From: Bromus sterilis
Taxonomy: Eukaryota; Streptophyta; Magnoliopsida; Poales; Poaceae
Assembly (NCBI GenBank): GCA_950022295.1
Contig: OX465600.1
Coordinates: forward strand, 7,502,001 to 7,566,000
Direction: 5' to 3'
DNA: 64,000 nt
A program made the translations under genes and the position numbers. The notes beneath the pieces were generated by a model. That model saw nothing but the letters and a program-made list of their open reading frames with translations. It was not told where the DNA came from and ran no database searches. The stretch's first letter is position 1; every line of letters begins with the position of its first letter. Positions 1 to 12,200 of the stretch are shown in pieces.

Positions 1-211
1 AACGCGAGATACCAACAGGCAACAACAACCCAAATTGTAGTGATTTCAGCTCGAGTGTGGCGAGCAGCCCTTGGGCACAGTATGTTACATGCTTGCATTG
101 ACGGTTTGAGAACATCAAACTCGACAATGGAATTCTAAAGGCACTAGCTTAGTATAATAGCTTTTTAGGCAATCTTAGTAAAATAACTTTTTTTTAGGGG
201 TAAAACATAAC

Positions 212-2272
212 TTAAAACTCGAAAGCGATAACAAGTTCGATACAAGTCGGGTCATGGGGATGAGAAAGCCACAAGTGGCGACCCGTAGAACAATTAGAGG
301 CAAATTTAGCTATGCTATGAGCATCACCATTCGAAGTCCTACTTTCAAAGATAAAAGAACAACCAATGAACTGAGATTTGCGAGCTAGGATCTCTCGCCG
401 AACTGCTTCAAACTGTCCTCCCGCACTTCCTGACATAGCCTCCACCACAGCCTTTGCATCACATGCAATGATGAACTTTTGAATCCCCAAATCCTCCGCG
501 AGCGCCAATGCTTCCCTACATGCCATCACTTCTGCAGTTGTTGGGTCACTGATTCCCGCAATAACTAGGGCCGAAGACCCCAAATAAGCTCCAGATTCAT
601 CCCGACAAATCGCTGCAGCAGCGCACTTGTCGCCCCCATAGCTGAAGCCGCCATCCACCTTGATCTTTGCGTAGCCTTGGGGTTGCCTAGCCCATCTTCT
701 GGATGCAACGCTAGCAACCTGTCGAGCCTCTGACCGAGCGCCCGCTGCAGGTGTAGTTGCCTGCCTCCTGTTGAGAGAAGAGATCATACCGAGGTCTTTG
801 ATATACCTATCAACAAAAGCTTTCGTGCCAAGGAGGCTCTGAAACACACTTTCATGGATTGCCTTTCACCTTGCTGTCCATATCGCCCAAAGAGTTACTG
901 AGAGCTGCACAAAATCAGTATGCGATAACGCCTCTTGTAAGTTGAATAACCAGAGCTTAGCACTCGGGACCATCTTCCGTAACATCTGATCAACAATTTT
1001 TTCGTCTTGAAGGGCCCATACACATCGAGGCATCGTGCACTCCACCAGAGAGTGCTGCCAAGAATCCATCTCCCCACAGAAGTGACAACAGTCATCCGAG
1101 CTCATGTTTCTATGGTGTCTGACGTCTTCCGTTGGAAGGGAATGGCGTGCCAGCCTCCAAAGAAACATCCGGACCCTAGCCGGGATAGGGGTTTTCCATA
1201 TTGCCATCCAACTCAGCTCCTCATTACGCCTGTTTGAGGTTGAACTTCGGTTCTCCAGTCTTTCTTCACCCATATTTCTTGTGCTCACCAGCAAGTTATA
1301 CATTGATTTGACAGAGAAGACGCCCCTCCTATCATAGTGCCATGCCCAGAAATCACTCATGGAGGTAGTAAAAAGAGGGATGTTCAGGATGGAACTTGCA
1401 TCAGCCGGTAGGAACACCTGACGAATTCGGTCCTCATTCCACTTAGGTTCAGATGGTATGATGAGGTCCGCCACAGAGTTTGGTTTGAGACTTGACAGAC
1501 ATGCGATAGGCCGGAGTTGATGGTCCCGAGGTAACCAGTTGTCCTGCCATATATTGGTAGTCCTACCATCGCCAATTCTCTTTATAAGCCCAAGCTTCAA
1601 AGCTTCCTTGCCTTCCAAGAGTCCCCGCCACACTTGGGAAGGGTGGCTGCCAAGCTCCGCATCTAGCAGGCTACTGTTAGGATAATAGATTGCCTCGAGA
1701 AGCCTTGCGCAAAAAGAATCAGGGATGGTGAGGAGCCGCCATGCTTGTTGAGCCAGGAGCGCAATATTAAATATCTCTAGGTCTCTGAAACCTAGACCCC
1801 CATCAGTCTTGGCCTGTGACATGGCTTTCCAGGAAGCCCAGTGAGGCTTCCTTTTCCCTTGCTTGCTACCCCAAAAGAACTGACGGATTAGCTTGGTAAG
1901 ATGCTCGCATAGTCCGCGTGGGAGTTTGAAATAGGACATCGAATAAACCGGAACCGCTTGGGCAACCGATTTGATAAGGACTTCCTTCCCAGCCGTGGCA
2001 AAAAGTTTTTCAATCCAACCTTTAACCTTACCCCACATGCGATCTTTGAGGTACTTGAAAGCTCCTGACTTTGATGTACCTATGTCAGAAGGTAAACCTA
2101 GGTACTTCTCATTCAATGTTTCAGTGTGCACATGCAAAATACCTTTCACAACCTCCTTAGAAGACTCTGGGCAGCCCTTGCTAAAGAAAACAGAAGACTT
2201 GCTTGAATTCACTCTTTGACCTGAAGCTTTGTATTGCTTGGCCTGGCCCAATGGCAATATCAACGAGTACAT
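212..2272 (-). mobile_element. 5'-truncated LINE (non-LTR retrotransposon) ORF2 remnant, interrupted by one stop
   Basis: Reading leftward, 2272-866 encodes the C-terminal part of a plant LINE reverse transcriptase. Telltale motifs are SMSYFKLP, FFWGS and GGLGFRDL, followed by a Cys/His region (HFCGEMDSWQHSLVEC) typical of the zinc-binding end of these proteins (zf-RVT). After a single in-frame stop at 866-868 the same frame reopens from 847 to 212 as an RNase H-like domain (KVDGGFSYGG, EVMACREALALAEDLG, CDAKAVVEAM). The catalytic YADD part of the reverse transcriptase is missing upstream of about 2272, so the copy is 5'-truncated, as usual for LINEs. It cannot be mobile. The two ORFs share one frame, so this was one polyprotein broken by a point mutation. 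Family assignment is from motif recognition and is fairly secure; the exact ends are not. Confidence 0.85.
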
Positions 2273-2748
2273 TATAGAGCTTGAACGATTTCGCTGGCCT
2301 ATTTTTTCTATGCCCTATGAGACAATTTTCTGCCTGATTTTTTGAAGGATTTACCATTTTTAGATATTTTATAGATGTTCATGGTTTTAAAAATATTTTT
2401 TAAATGGCCACACATTAAAAAAATTGAATCCAAGAAATGCATGAATTTTTATTCTTGTGCGAATATCTAGTACGAGATTTAATATCTTTTACAGAGACAT
2501 TTTTTTGTTATTTTCCGCCTGAATTTTTGAACTATTTATCATATTAAGATATTTTTTAGATGTTCATGGTTTTAAAAATATTTATGATTTAAAAATTCAT
2601 GCATTTAATTCTTTTGAATCCACAAAATTCATGAAATTGTTTTTTGTGATTTTTACGAGATTTAATAGGAAACGAAGGGGATATTGATTTTGAGTAATGA
2701 AAATCTGTATGCTTTTGCTGCAACACACAAATAATTACCTATTTGACA

Positions 2749-2885
2749 CTCCCTCCGTTCACAAATATAATATGTTTTACATATTTCAATACAGACTACA
2801 AATGAACTTAAATAAATGAACAAACAAGACTATATACGTTTTATTTATAGAAAATAAAACATATTATAGTTGTGAACGAAGGAAG
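2749..2885. mobile_element. Stowaway-type MITE
   Basis: A 137-bp element with terminal inverted repeats. The left end starts CTCCCTCCGTTCACAAAT and the right end is its imperfect complement. The left flank is CA and the right flank TA, so the expected TA target duplication is partly degraded. It sits in the calreticulin upstream region. Terminal motif and size are typical of grass Stowaway elements. Confidence 0.75.
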
Positions 2886-3246
2886 TAGCAAGAAAAGTTT
2901 TCGCATTTCAGAATTGTCAGATATCTATCCTAGATCTGAGATCTTGCTTTCACCACGCACACTGACATGTGGTCCCACCCACCCCACACGACCCACCGAT
3001 CCCATGATCCTATCCTTGCACGCCCTCGCACGTCCCTGGATCTCGCATCTGAGCCCCCAACAAACCCCGCATTTTACTATTTTCAGCTGAGCGCCGCCCC
3101 CACGCACGCGCAACCTACCCGCACTGCTTGCTAATCCGCAAAAACGGCCGCAAAAACCCCCCAAAAAACCCCGGGTGGGGCCGGCAGGCCAGCCCGGGCC
3201 CGCGCCCCTCCACGTCCGAAGCGCCCCCAACACGTCGAAATGTCCG

Positions 3247-3265
3247 CGTGGCGCGCCCCCAATGG
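3247..3265 (-). promoter_or_regulatory. ER-stress-element-like site (ERSE) upstream of calreticulin
   Basis: CGTGG, nine bases, then AATGG. In reverse this is CCATT-N9-CCACG, one base away from the consensus ERSE CCAAT-N9-CCACG bound by NF-Y plus bZIP factors in unfolded-protein-response genes. A forward CCAAT overlaps at 3259-3263. It lies about 190 bp before the calreticulin start codon and about 90 bp before a TATA-like CTATTAA near 3353. Function is inferred from spacing and gene identity only. Confidence 0.4.
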
Positions 3266-3452
3266 CCGGCGCCCCGAGCCGGCGCCCGCCATTGGCCAAC
3301 AGCCGCAGGCCGGAGGCACCACCGTGGCAGGCGCACGTCAGCCTCAGGGCCCCTATTAAGCAGCGCTTCGGCGAGACCGATAGGGGTGGATTGTTCCGAT
3401 CCGATCGGGGAAAGCTTCCACGAGCTCCAGCTCTCCACTGCCGCCGCCCGAG

Positions 3453-6400
3453 ATGGCGATCCGCCGCGGCCCCTCCTGCGCCGTCCTCGCCTTGCTCGCG
3501 CTCGCCTCCCTCGCCGCCGTCTCCGCCGACGTCTTCTTCCAGGAGAAGTTCGAAGGTGAGGCCCTCTCTGTTACGATCTGTAGGAGTGGTGGTTCGGAGT
3601 GTAGTGGTAGTTGAGCTGTTGCCGTTGGTCCGTTTCGATCTGCGATCCGTGGGGCTTAGCTGCATTCCCGTCCTTGCTGGTGGTGGTTAGGGGTCTAGTG
3701 CTGCTTCGTTCTCCATTTTTGGTTCGTTGCTGCTGCTGTGATCTAGAGGATCTGGATCTGACACTAGGTTACACTGATGCGTTCTTCTATGACGTGAATG
3801 TCGTGACACTCATCTCATAGCCGGCTGATGTATGACGTGGTGGGTTTTAGACTTTTAAGTACTGGCGAAACCAAATCAATCTAGGTTCATGGCTTGTGAT
3901 TTCTCGTGCTTCATCTGAAATTGTAGTTGCCGTTTACTTGGTGATGATTAATGGTCTATGGCAATTCAGTTCCAGTGTTGTCACTTTCTACGTGCTGTAT
4001 CTCACCTTCAAAGTTCTACTTGTCATGATAGATCATCCCAGTTTCATATAGTATCTGTCGGATCTATAATTAGGACATGCCAGAAACGGCATTGCTCTGT
4101 CAACACATGTCAGCACTCTAGGGAAACTAGGCAGTTAGATCTTATTCTTGAATTTATCCTACTGATTCTTGTAAGGTGTACTATGTATCTGCTATTTTGA
4201 GCGTTCTTAACAGAATTTTGTTGTCTGATCAGATGGTTGGGAAAGCCGGTGGGTCAAGTCTGAGTGGAAGAAGGACGAGAACCTGGCTGGTGAATGGAAC
4301 CACACATCTGGAAAATGGAATGGAGACGCTGAGGACAAAGGTGAATTACCTAATGTTCTGCCTAGCTCATTCAGAAACTTGACTCGAGATTTTCTTTCTT
4401 GTGATGGTACTGATGAAACCTTGGTTCTTGAATCTTAATGTAGGTATCCAAACCTCCGAGGACTACAGGTTCTATGCCATCTCGGCGGAGTACCCTGAGT
4501 TCAGCAACAAGGACAAGACACTCGTGCTGCAGTTCACGGTGAAGCATGAGCAGAAGCTTGACTGCGGTGGTGGTTACGTCAAGTTGCTTGGTGGTGATGT
4601 TGACCAGAAGAAATTCGGCGGTGACACACCCTACAGGTAGCTGTTATCTTCTGCTTTTGTGCTGATGTGCCTACCCCTTTGATTAGTTTACTGAACCTGT
4701 ACTTTTGTTCTGCAGCATTATGTTTGGACCAGATATCTGTGGTTACAGCACCAAGAAGGTTCACACTATCCTTACTAAGAACGGCAAGAACCATTTGATC
4801 AAGAAGGATGTGCCTTGCGAGACTGATCAGCTGTCGCATGTGTACACTTTGATCATCCGCCCTGATGCTACATACAGCATTCTCATTGACAATGAAGAGA
4901 AGCAAACCGGAAGCATCTATGAGCACTGGGATATCCTTCCTCCCAAGGAAATCAAGGACCCAGAAGCTAAGAAGGTACATTCTGGAGTTAGCATCTTATT
5001 TTGTTGCTTGCTCTTTTCAAGTGCCAGAAGTTGATGTGTTTTGTGATTACAGCCAGAGGACTGGGATGACAAGGAGTACATTCCTGACCCCGAGGACATC
5101 AAGCCAGAGGTAGTTTTCCTTTCTTTCTACCAGCTTTGACACTAGCATGAATTGATGGATAATAATGTTGCAGAATTATAGCCTTGTATTAAAGCTACTT
5201 ACCACCTCCCTGTTAGCTGTGAATTTATTTGCATTCTCTCACAACATAGTTTCTTTTATTTGGTGCCTTGTATTTGCATTCTCTTACAACGTAACTTCTT
5301 TTATTTGGTTCCTCATACAGTGTGGTTAGAAAGAACCCCTGTTTTTTTCTTTTTATGCAATGTGACTCATAGTTAGTTATTTTCAGGGCTATGATGATAT
5401 TCCCAAGGAAGTCACTGATCCTGATGCTAAGAAGGTACATAGTTTGATAGGTTATATGTCATATGATGCAAAACAATGTGTATGAACATTTCTTGTTGCG
5501 ATTACTGCAGCCTGAGGATTGGGATGATGAGGAAGATGGTGAGTGGACTGCCCCAACCATCCCCAACCCAGAGTACAAGGGCCCATGGAAGCAAAAGGTA
5601 TGACTGTTTTCTGTCTATTCAGAAACACTTTAATCAGCAATGAATATTTTGATTCTTAATAAACTTTGTTTCATATGCCAGAAAATCAAGAACCCTAACT
5701 ACCAGGGTAAATGGAAGGCACCTATGATTGCCAACCCAGGTATTTTTTTATCTGGAACCGAACCCATTGTCAGATTTAACTTCTGATTATGAAATATTTT
5801 GGGGCTGCAGTAATTATATGACTCATGCACTGATATCTTTATTGTGCTTCACAGATTTCAAGGATGATCCTTACATCTATGCTTTCGACAGCCTGAAGTA
5901 CATTGGCATTGAGCTGTGGCAGGTAGGTTCTGAACTTGAGTGTAACTCTTTTGAGTCTGTTCAGGAAAACAGAACGTTTATTCATGGCTTTTGTTATGAC
6001 CGCAGGTTAAGTCAGGAACGTTGTTTGACAACATTCTCATCACCGACGATGCTGCTTTGGCCAAGACATTTGCAGAAGAGACCTGGGCCAAGCATAAGGA
6101 TGTATGTTTGATTTCTCCTACTATCTATCACATACACTCATTTGATTGTTGATCCAATACGTACTAATGGTTCTGAATCTTGCAACCTGCAGGCTGAGAA
6201 GGCTGCTTTCGATGAGGCTGAAAAGAAGAAGGAAGAGGAGGTAAAGTCCCTGGCGTATAATATATTTGCCTAGCTTGTCTTTGTCATTGCACCTTGTTTT
6301 GTACTTATCTATATCATCAACCTGTGTAGTTTACCAGCCATATTTCTTTCTTTTATTCTTTCCTTGGTGCATACTTTCCTGATGGTCCTGCAGAAGCTAA

Positions 6401-6975
6401 ATTAAATCTAAACAGATATAGGCCCTGGCACTACCATTAGTCCTATGTCCCCCACTTATGTAAATGCAATCATAATGTGACCAGAAATTAAATTGATCGT
6501 ATCATCTGTTTTTCATGTTTATCTGTGATGTGTTATGCTTGTCAATACCAACACATCTTCTTTTTGGAGGAAATCTTTCTCCTATATTGCTATTTATTAC
6601 CATTATGTGTGGTTTGGTTTGTCATGAGTGGCCTCATTGTTGATTATCAATGTTACCTGTTACCAGGATGCTTCCAAGGTTGGTGAGGATGAGGATGACT
6701 TGGATGTAAGCTTTGGTTTTTATTTGTGTCATTCCTCCTGGATATTCTTCGTCAACTAGACCTAACTTGACCGTACTTTTTTCTCAGGATGAGGATGATG
6801 AGGATAAGGCTGGGTCTGATGCGGAGGATAACAAGGATGAGTCTGATGACGAGAAGCATGTAAGTTGCTCTGCTCCCTTGATGCAGTTTTCTGATCAAGA
6901 TCTTTGAATTTGGTTTTCTTGTACCTTGTCTCCTCATTCCTTCCCTTGCTATTTTCTTTCCAGGATGAGCTCTAG
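3453..6975 (+). CDS. CRT: calreticulin, ER lectin chaperone and calcium store (14 coding exons, 415 aa)
   Basis: Joined exons: 3453-3555, 4233-4340, 4444-4636, 4716-4974, 5053-5109, 5387-5434, 5511-5597, 5682-5739, 5855-5922, 6006-6101, 6193-6240, 6667-6705, 6788-6859, 6964-6975; total 1248 nt, frame continuous. Residues 1-25 form a signal peptide (cleavage before DVFFQEKF). The N-domain carries the calreticulin signatures KHEQKLDCGGGY and IMFGPDICG (104-115 and 136-144), with Cys111 and Cys143 as the expected disulfide pair, and an N-glycosylation sequon at Asn57. The proline-rich P-domain (about 210-300) has DPxAKKPEDWDD and GxWxxPxIxNPxF repeats. The C-domain is Asp/Glu-rich (low-affinity calcium binding) and ends in HDEL for ER retention. 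The family helps fold N-glycoproteins and buffers ER calcium. The start is the first ATG before the signal peptide. Nothing is broken. The last exon encodes only Asp-Glu-Leu-stop. Confidence 0.97.
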
Positions 6976-8082
6976 ATGATGGCGAGGATGAGATGATGCT
7001 GCGGCCATTGTGCTACTGCCAGGATCTATTAGTTCTCTCTCGTTATGATGTTCCCCTTTTTTGTGACCAGAAACATTACTGTGTGTAGAACAGCATCACT
7101 GTGGGACGACGTTGGATCTTTTAGCGCTTTTGTAGTTAAATTTTTACCATATAAGGGAACTTATAGTCGTTGAATGAGGTAAAGAGAAGATCTCACTAGT
7201 CTATCTGCATCTTTGGTCGCACATGTTCAGAGTATGTTTTTCAATATGTAGATGCATTACACAACCAGTTTGATAAGCCCATGGGATATCAATTGTGCAT
7301 TGTGCTCATGGATATGGATATCCGTGGGTACCTCACCTAACAACACAACCATGGGCAATTTAATGAGAATTTTTATCCATTACCATTGTATCTATGGATA
7401 TAATATAATGGATATGTATGTGCATGGCAACACATAGGTTACAAAGAAAAGAATAATAGGTAAAAATAACTCATAACATGTGAGGTTGACACATCCAAAG
7501 GGTGCGTATGGTAGCTTGTAGGAACGATGTGTCTGGTATTGTATGCGAAGGCCTGGTTTACATCGGCAGGAACGTTTGAATCGATCGTTTTCAGTGACGG
7601 CGAGAAGGAGAAAATGGCCAGCCTGAAATTACGACTCTTAAGCCTTAAAGTTACGACTGAAAGTGCACTTATAGCTCTCAAGAACATATTCAAGGTCCTG
7701 AATCAGAAACCATTCCACCCTTATCCTCATCAATGTTATGCTTGTTCTAGCATACATATTTAAGATCCTGAGTCTGAAACCATTCCACCATTACCCCCCA
7801 TCGGTTAGGCGATCCTAGATTAGAGTTGTGAATTGTGATGAGCTAGTGCTGGGGGAGGAAGAGATGATGCCTGATGCTAATATCGTTGGCCATGGTGTGG
7901 ATTCACAAGACAATGAATCTTGAAACAGAGGCCAGACAAGGAAGAAAAAGAAATAGCAACACCAAGAGAAGGAGAGGAGTGGCACTTCAAACCAGAGAAG
8001 GAGAGAAGATAGCGAAAGTTATGATGAATGGTTAAGTTGAGCTCACTAAATTTTTTCTCTTCCAACTCCCATCCCCTCCGCT
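6976..8082. other. calreticulin 3' flank; no gene seen
   Basis: The first 200-250 bases are the likely 3' UTR. Beyond this the sequence is AT-rich. A short direct repeat around 'aaccattccacc' recurs near 7709 and 7779, and ORFs here have no recognisable domain. I see no gene in this stretch. Confidence 0.5.
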
Positions 8083-8085
8083 GTT

Positions 8086-8334
8086 AGAGCATGGTTAATA
8101 GTAGAGCCAAGTGCTTATAGCCAGCATGTACAATAGTTAATTATAAAATTGTACTGATTTTATTACATATGGCCCACAATTCACTCTCACAAACTGCTTA
8201 GGAACACGTGCTAGAGCTGGCTATTAGCTAAAAACCCGCTTACCTTCTCACTCCTCTTCTCTCTCATCCACCTAAGCAAAAACATATTATTTTATCTCTT
8301 ATAGCCTGCTGACTCATGCTTATTGTACTTGCTC
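8086..8334. mobile_element. Tourist-type MITE (PIF/Harbinger class), 249 bp
   Basis: Imperfect terminal inverted repeats: the left end GAGCATGGTTAATA and the complement of the right end GAGCAAGTACAATA agree at about 10 of 14 positions. The element is flanked by the 3-bp target duplication TTA at 8083-8085 and 8335-8337, the hallmark of this superfamily. It has no coding capacity. Confidence 0.7.
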
Positions 8335-9211
8335 TTAGTAAAGCAGTGGGAATTGGAGTCTCGATTCCCATGCTCAATTTCTTTTCAATTTCCAATCCCT
8401 CTAATTAAACAATAGATTAAAGTCCCATGCCCTTTCATTTCTTACTCCCTCAACCAACAACTCATTACTCATTAAGCTTACTGTAAAAAACAACAACTCA
8501 TTAGGGCACTCCCAATGCTAGTATCTTAGCACGATATCATATACATTTTGCTTATGTGGCATAATATTTAATGAAGAAAGAGAATGATGTTGTATCTTAA
8601 CACAATACTACGCCACATTCATAATGAAATTTAAGTTCATAATATTTAAGTCGACGATTATTCAGCAAAGATTATTCATTCATAATGCTGACATTTAAGT
8701 TCTCTTTAAAATGATGGATGAAAACCTGTTTGCCACGAAGTCAAGAAACTCTCTTAAGATTAAATTTTTTTGGAAACAAAGATACTCTAAGATGATCCTC
8801 TTTATACTCAACACTCATGGTAACCTCTTAAAATGAAATAGACATATATCAAATGGCTATTTCACAATTTCACAAGGCGAGAGCACCGATGGACTCAATG
8901 TTTTGTGAAAACGAAGACAATAGACATATCATTGATCACACCTATGGAAACCAACGTCGTATATGTATTTAGTGCCCATGGAAATGTGCTAGTTTGCCGA
9001 CATCATCATCACCCCTACAGATCCTACTGCTAGGATAGGAGCAAACCTTCAATCAGCTATGGCTGGCACTTGCCCGAACCGATCGAGCAGGAGGAAAAAT
9101 CACAACCTCGTCGGTCCATGCCTCGCGGTTCAATCAAAGCAAGGGAGGCACTTCTTGAAACCTATACCCGGGTTGCTACAATGGAGGAGCATGCTCGACA
9201 TTGACGACTGT
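8335..9211. other. intergenic AT-rich DNA between calreticulin and OTU gene; partial MITE end
   Basis: A second Tourist-like end (GGGCACTCCCAATG after TTA, about 8502) has no recognisable partner end and looks truncated. The 3' UTR of the OTU gene should lie just below 9212. No gene seen. Confidence 0.4.
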
Positions 9212-12200
9212 TCATATGCAGAGAGCTCCTAGGTCTGGTACATGTACTGTAGACTTGTGTTCCTTGACAGGTGGTGCTGCCTGCGCTTGCTCTTTCTTCT
9301 TTTGCTTCGGCTTCCCTTTCTGGCCCTTCCCTTGGCCGCTTTTGTTCCTGATGGCATCAAGCAAACATAGAGAGAATTGTCAGTTGTATTCTATCTCGAT
9401 TCAACCAAGAAAACGAAGGGCTTTGTTGCTTGGGTATATATATGTGTAGCTGATGGTAACCACTGAAAATGTGCTCTGTAAAGAGTCATTGTCAGAAAAT
9501 TATTGGCACTACTCGTACACTAGGCATGAGACTAAGAGCCTTTTCTTTTCTACTGTTTGGGTTTCATAATGTGCATAGAACGCAGCAGACACGCAACGTG
9601 CAAGGACACTGGCGATGTTATTCCTTTGTTCTGGAAATTACCAGAAGAATGTTCGCCATGAAAGCAACAGGAAAGAAGCTCAAAGTAGCACAGAATATGC
9701 TAAGAGACCAAGAGTGGATGAGAACATTCAGAAGTCATACTTTGGAAGTTCTCTTGGCGGTACAGCCGTGGCTAAACTACAAGAAGCTTTGTGCTTCTTT
9801 GCAGATCCACATGAGCACTCCTTGGCTTTGGACTTATCCTGTAAAAAAGCACAAGAGGTAATTCTTGTTATCATTCAACACAGCTGAAGAATGTGAGGCA
9901 ATTTAACATTAGGAACATTAGTCAAGAGATGTCCACATGGTAGCTACCTTCTTAGCATGTGGATTTTTGGATCTCTGAACTGCTTCGTCTTTACTAGAAA
10001 GGCTTTCTTCTTCCTTGTGCTCAACTATTTGGTCATCATTCTGGGATGTGCTAAGCTTAAGCTCATCTCCTACGGAATATACAAACTCTGATCATCCAGG
10101 AGATATGCACAGTAAAATGAACGAGTCAGTATCCAACTGTTCTTGAATTGGTTAATTCAGGAATTCAGAACCTCCCAATGCGATAAATGAACATATCCTA
10201 CAGTTCCTACATGGGAGATTTCTGTGGACTTGACACTATTGTACCTAGTATACTGAATTTTCCTTCACCTTACTACTCCCTCCGTTCGAGATTACTTGAC
10301 ATGGTTTTAGTTTAAGTTTGAACTAAAACCACATCAAGTAATTCCGAACGGAGGGAGTATTTGCTAACCAATAATCAAATCTTGTTAAAAGAATTTCCTC
10401 CTTAACAGTTCGAACGGTTTAGACTAAACCTTATGAACAAGGATCATAGTTCAGATAGAAGCTAAAAGTGTTGACGTTCACTTTGGTAATTACATATTCA
10501 AGGTCAACACCACAGCCCTTCTCAGATGTCACCTAAATATCTATTACCTTCCCAGAAAGAAATTGTCTTCACATAAAAGTCTATACTGCAACATTTCTTG
10601 TTATCACATACAAGCCCTAGTACAGACCTATGTTAACTAACATATCAATCACCTTTGGCAATTCCAGGAGAACCAACTGAGAAACACATGTTGAACAACA
10701 AAGTAGCCTATATTCTGGCAAAACCCCATGAATGCTTGAGATTTCCCAACTAACTGTTCACAGTATTTTGTTCACAATGATTCTAAAAAAGGATTATTTT
10801 CTTCATAACAACCAGCAGATGCCAATCTGTTATCAAGTGAAGCACGCACCCAGAACAACTAGATTGCTACATCACCAACATGCTTAGTACATAGTACTCA
10901 CAAGTCATCTACAGTATTAAAACCTCTAGAAATCTCAGGTGTGAATGAGACAAATGCTTATAACAAAAGGTGAACCAGTTCATGTTTTTCCTAAGAAGCC
11001 AAGAGCACTGGAACAGGATTACATTCTGAAAACTGAACTTATGTTGTCCCCAAAATAGTGTAAATTCCACAGTACATGTCTTTGGCAGAGATTGGGGTAG
11101 CATAGCAATTACTGGAATTCACTACAAGTCAAATATGGTGTTCCATAAGTGATAAAAAAGATCAAGATTCACAGATGAGTTAGGTAGTGGCATTACTATG
11201 TAGAGCACAATAAACACACATGTAAAACTGTTGGAAGAACACATGCAAATTTAGTCACTATGGGGTAGTTCAAGGCTTACCATTGCACGCATAGTCCATA
11301 TAAGGATCTCCCTCCTCATAATCACCCACTGCAAATCGCTCGGCTATCATGTGGGCAATAGCAGAATCAACATCGCCATCCAATTGACGCAAAACCTGCA
11401 AGACAATTATTAATGACATCCAAATATAATGATTGCTAACAGTCACAGAAAGCAAGTGCAAAAATGCAATGCAATACTGGCAATTAATCATACAATTCAT
11501 ACATCAACTGCTGCAACACTTGAACATCCAGTTCCAGCCATGACCAGTTTAACTGATGTATCATCATAGGTCTCCGCGAGTCGCTCGGCTATCATGTACT
11601 CAATAGCAGAATCAACATCACCATCAAATTCACCCAAAACCTGCAAAACATATTGATGTCATCCAAAGATAATTGTTGCTAACAATCAACCTAAAGCAAG
11701 TGGACCAAAGCAATGCAATAATGGAAATTCATCATACAGTTCATACATGTTCAACTGCAGCAACATTAGAACACCCTGTTCCAGCCATGACCATTTTAAC
11801 TGATGTATCATCATAGGTTGATCTGTCCGAAGATTTCTTTGAGTCTTTCGCTTTCGTTTGAGCATTGTTGCTTGTGCTGGCTACATTGGCATCTGTCTGC
11901 AGTTTAATAATAAAAGAACATAAATCGACCACAGTAAGCATCAGCATAGTCACTAGTCCCCTAAGACAACAGTACTCCATTGTCCTCCCAGAACAGAATT
12001 GTTTACAATTTTCACAAAAAAAAACCTTGATAACAACTGGCATTGCAGGACCTTGGCATGGATCTTCAGTAAGCCTGACACTATTATAGTGCTCACCGTG
12101 ATGATAAGATCTGCATTCACACAAATTAAAAGGTACATGAGAACTATGTCCACTACCAGCAATACTAACATGTTCGTTTACATAATCACAGAATACGTTA

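Noticed and set aside
3128..3690. Long ORFs on both strands over the calreticulin 5' region
   Set aside because: GC-rich promoter and first-exon shadows; Pro/Arg-rich translations have no domain and overlap the true first exon in other frames.
9469..9887. Plus-strand ORFs of 130 and 90 aa
   Set aside because: They are antisense to exon 11 and the flanking introns of the OTU gene and have no recognisable domain.
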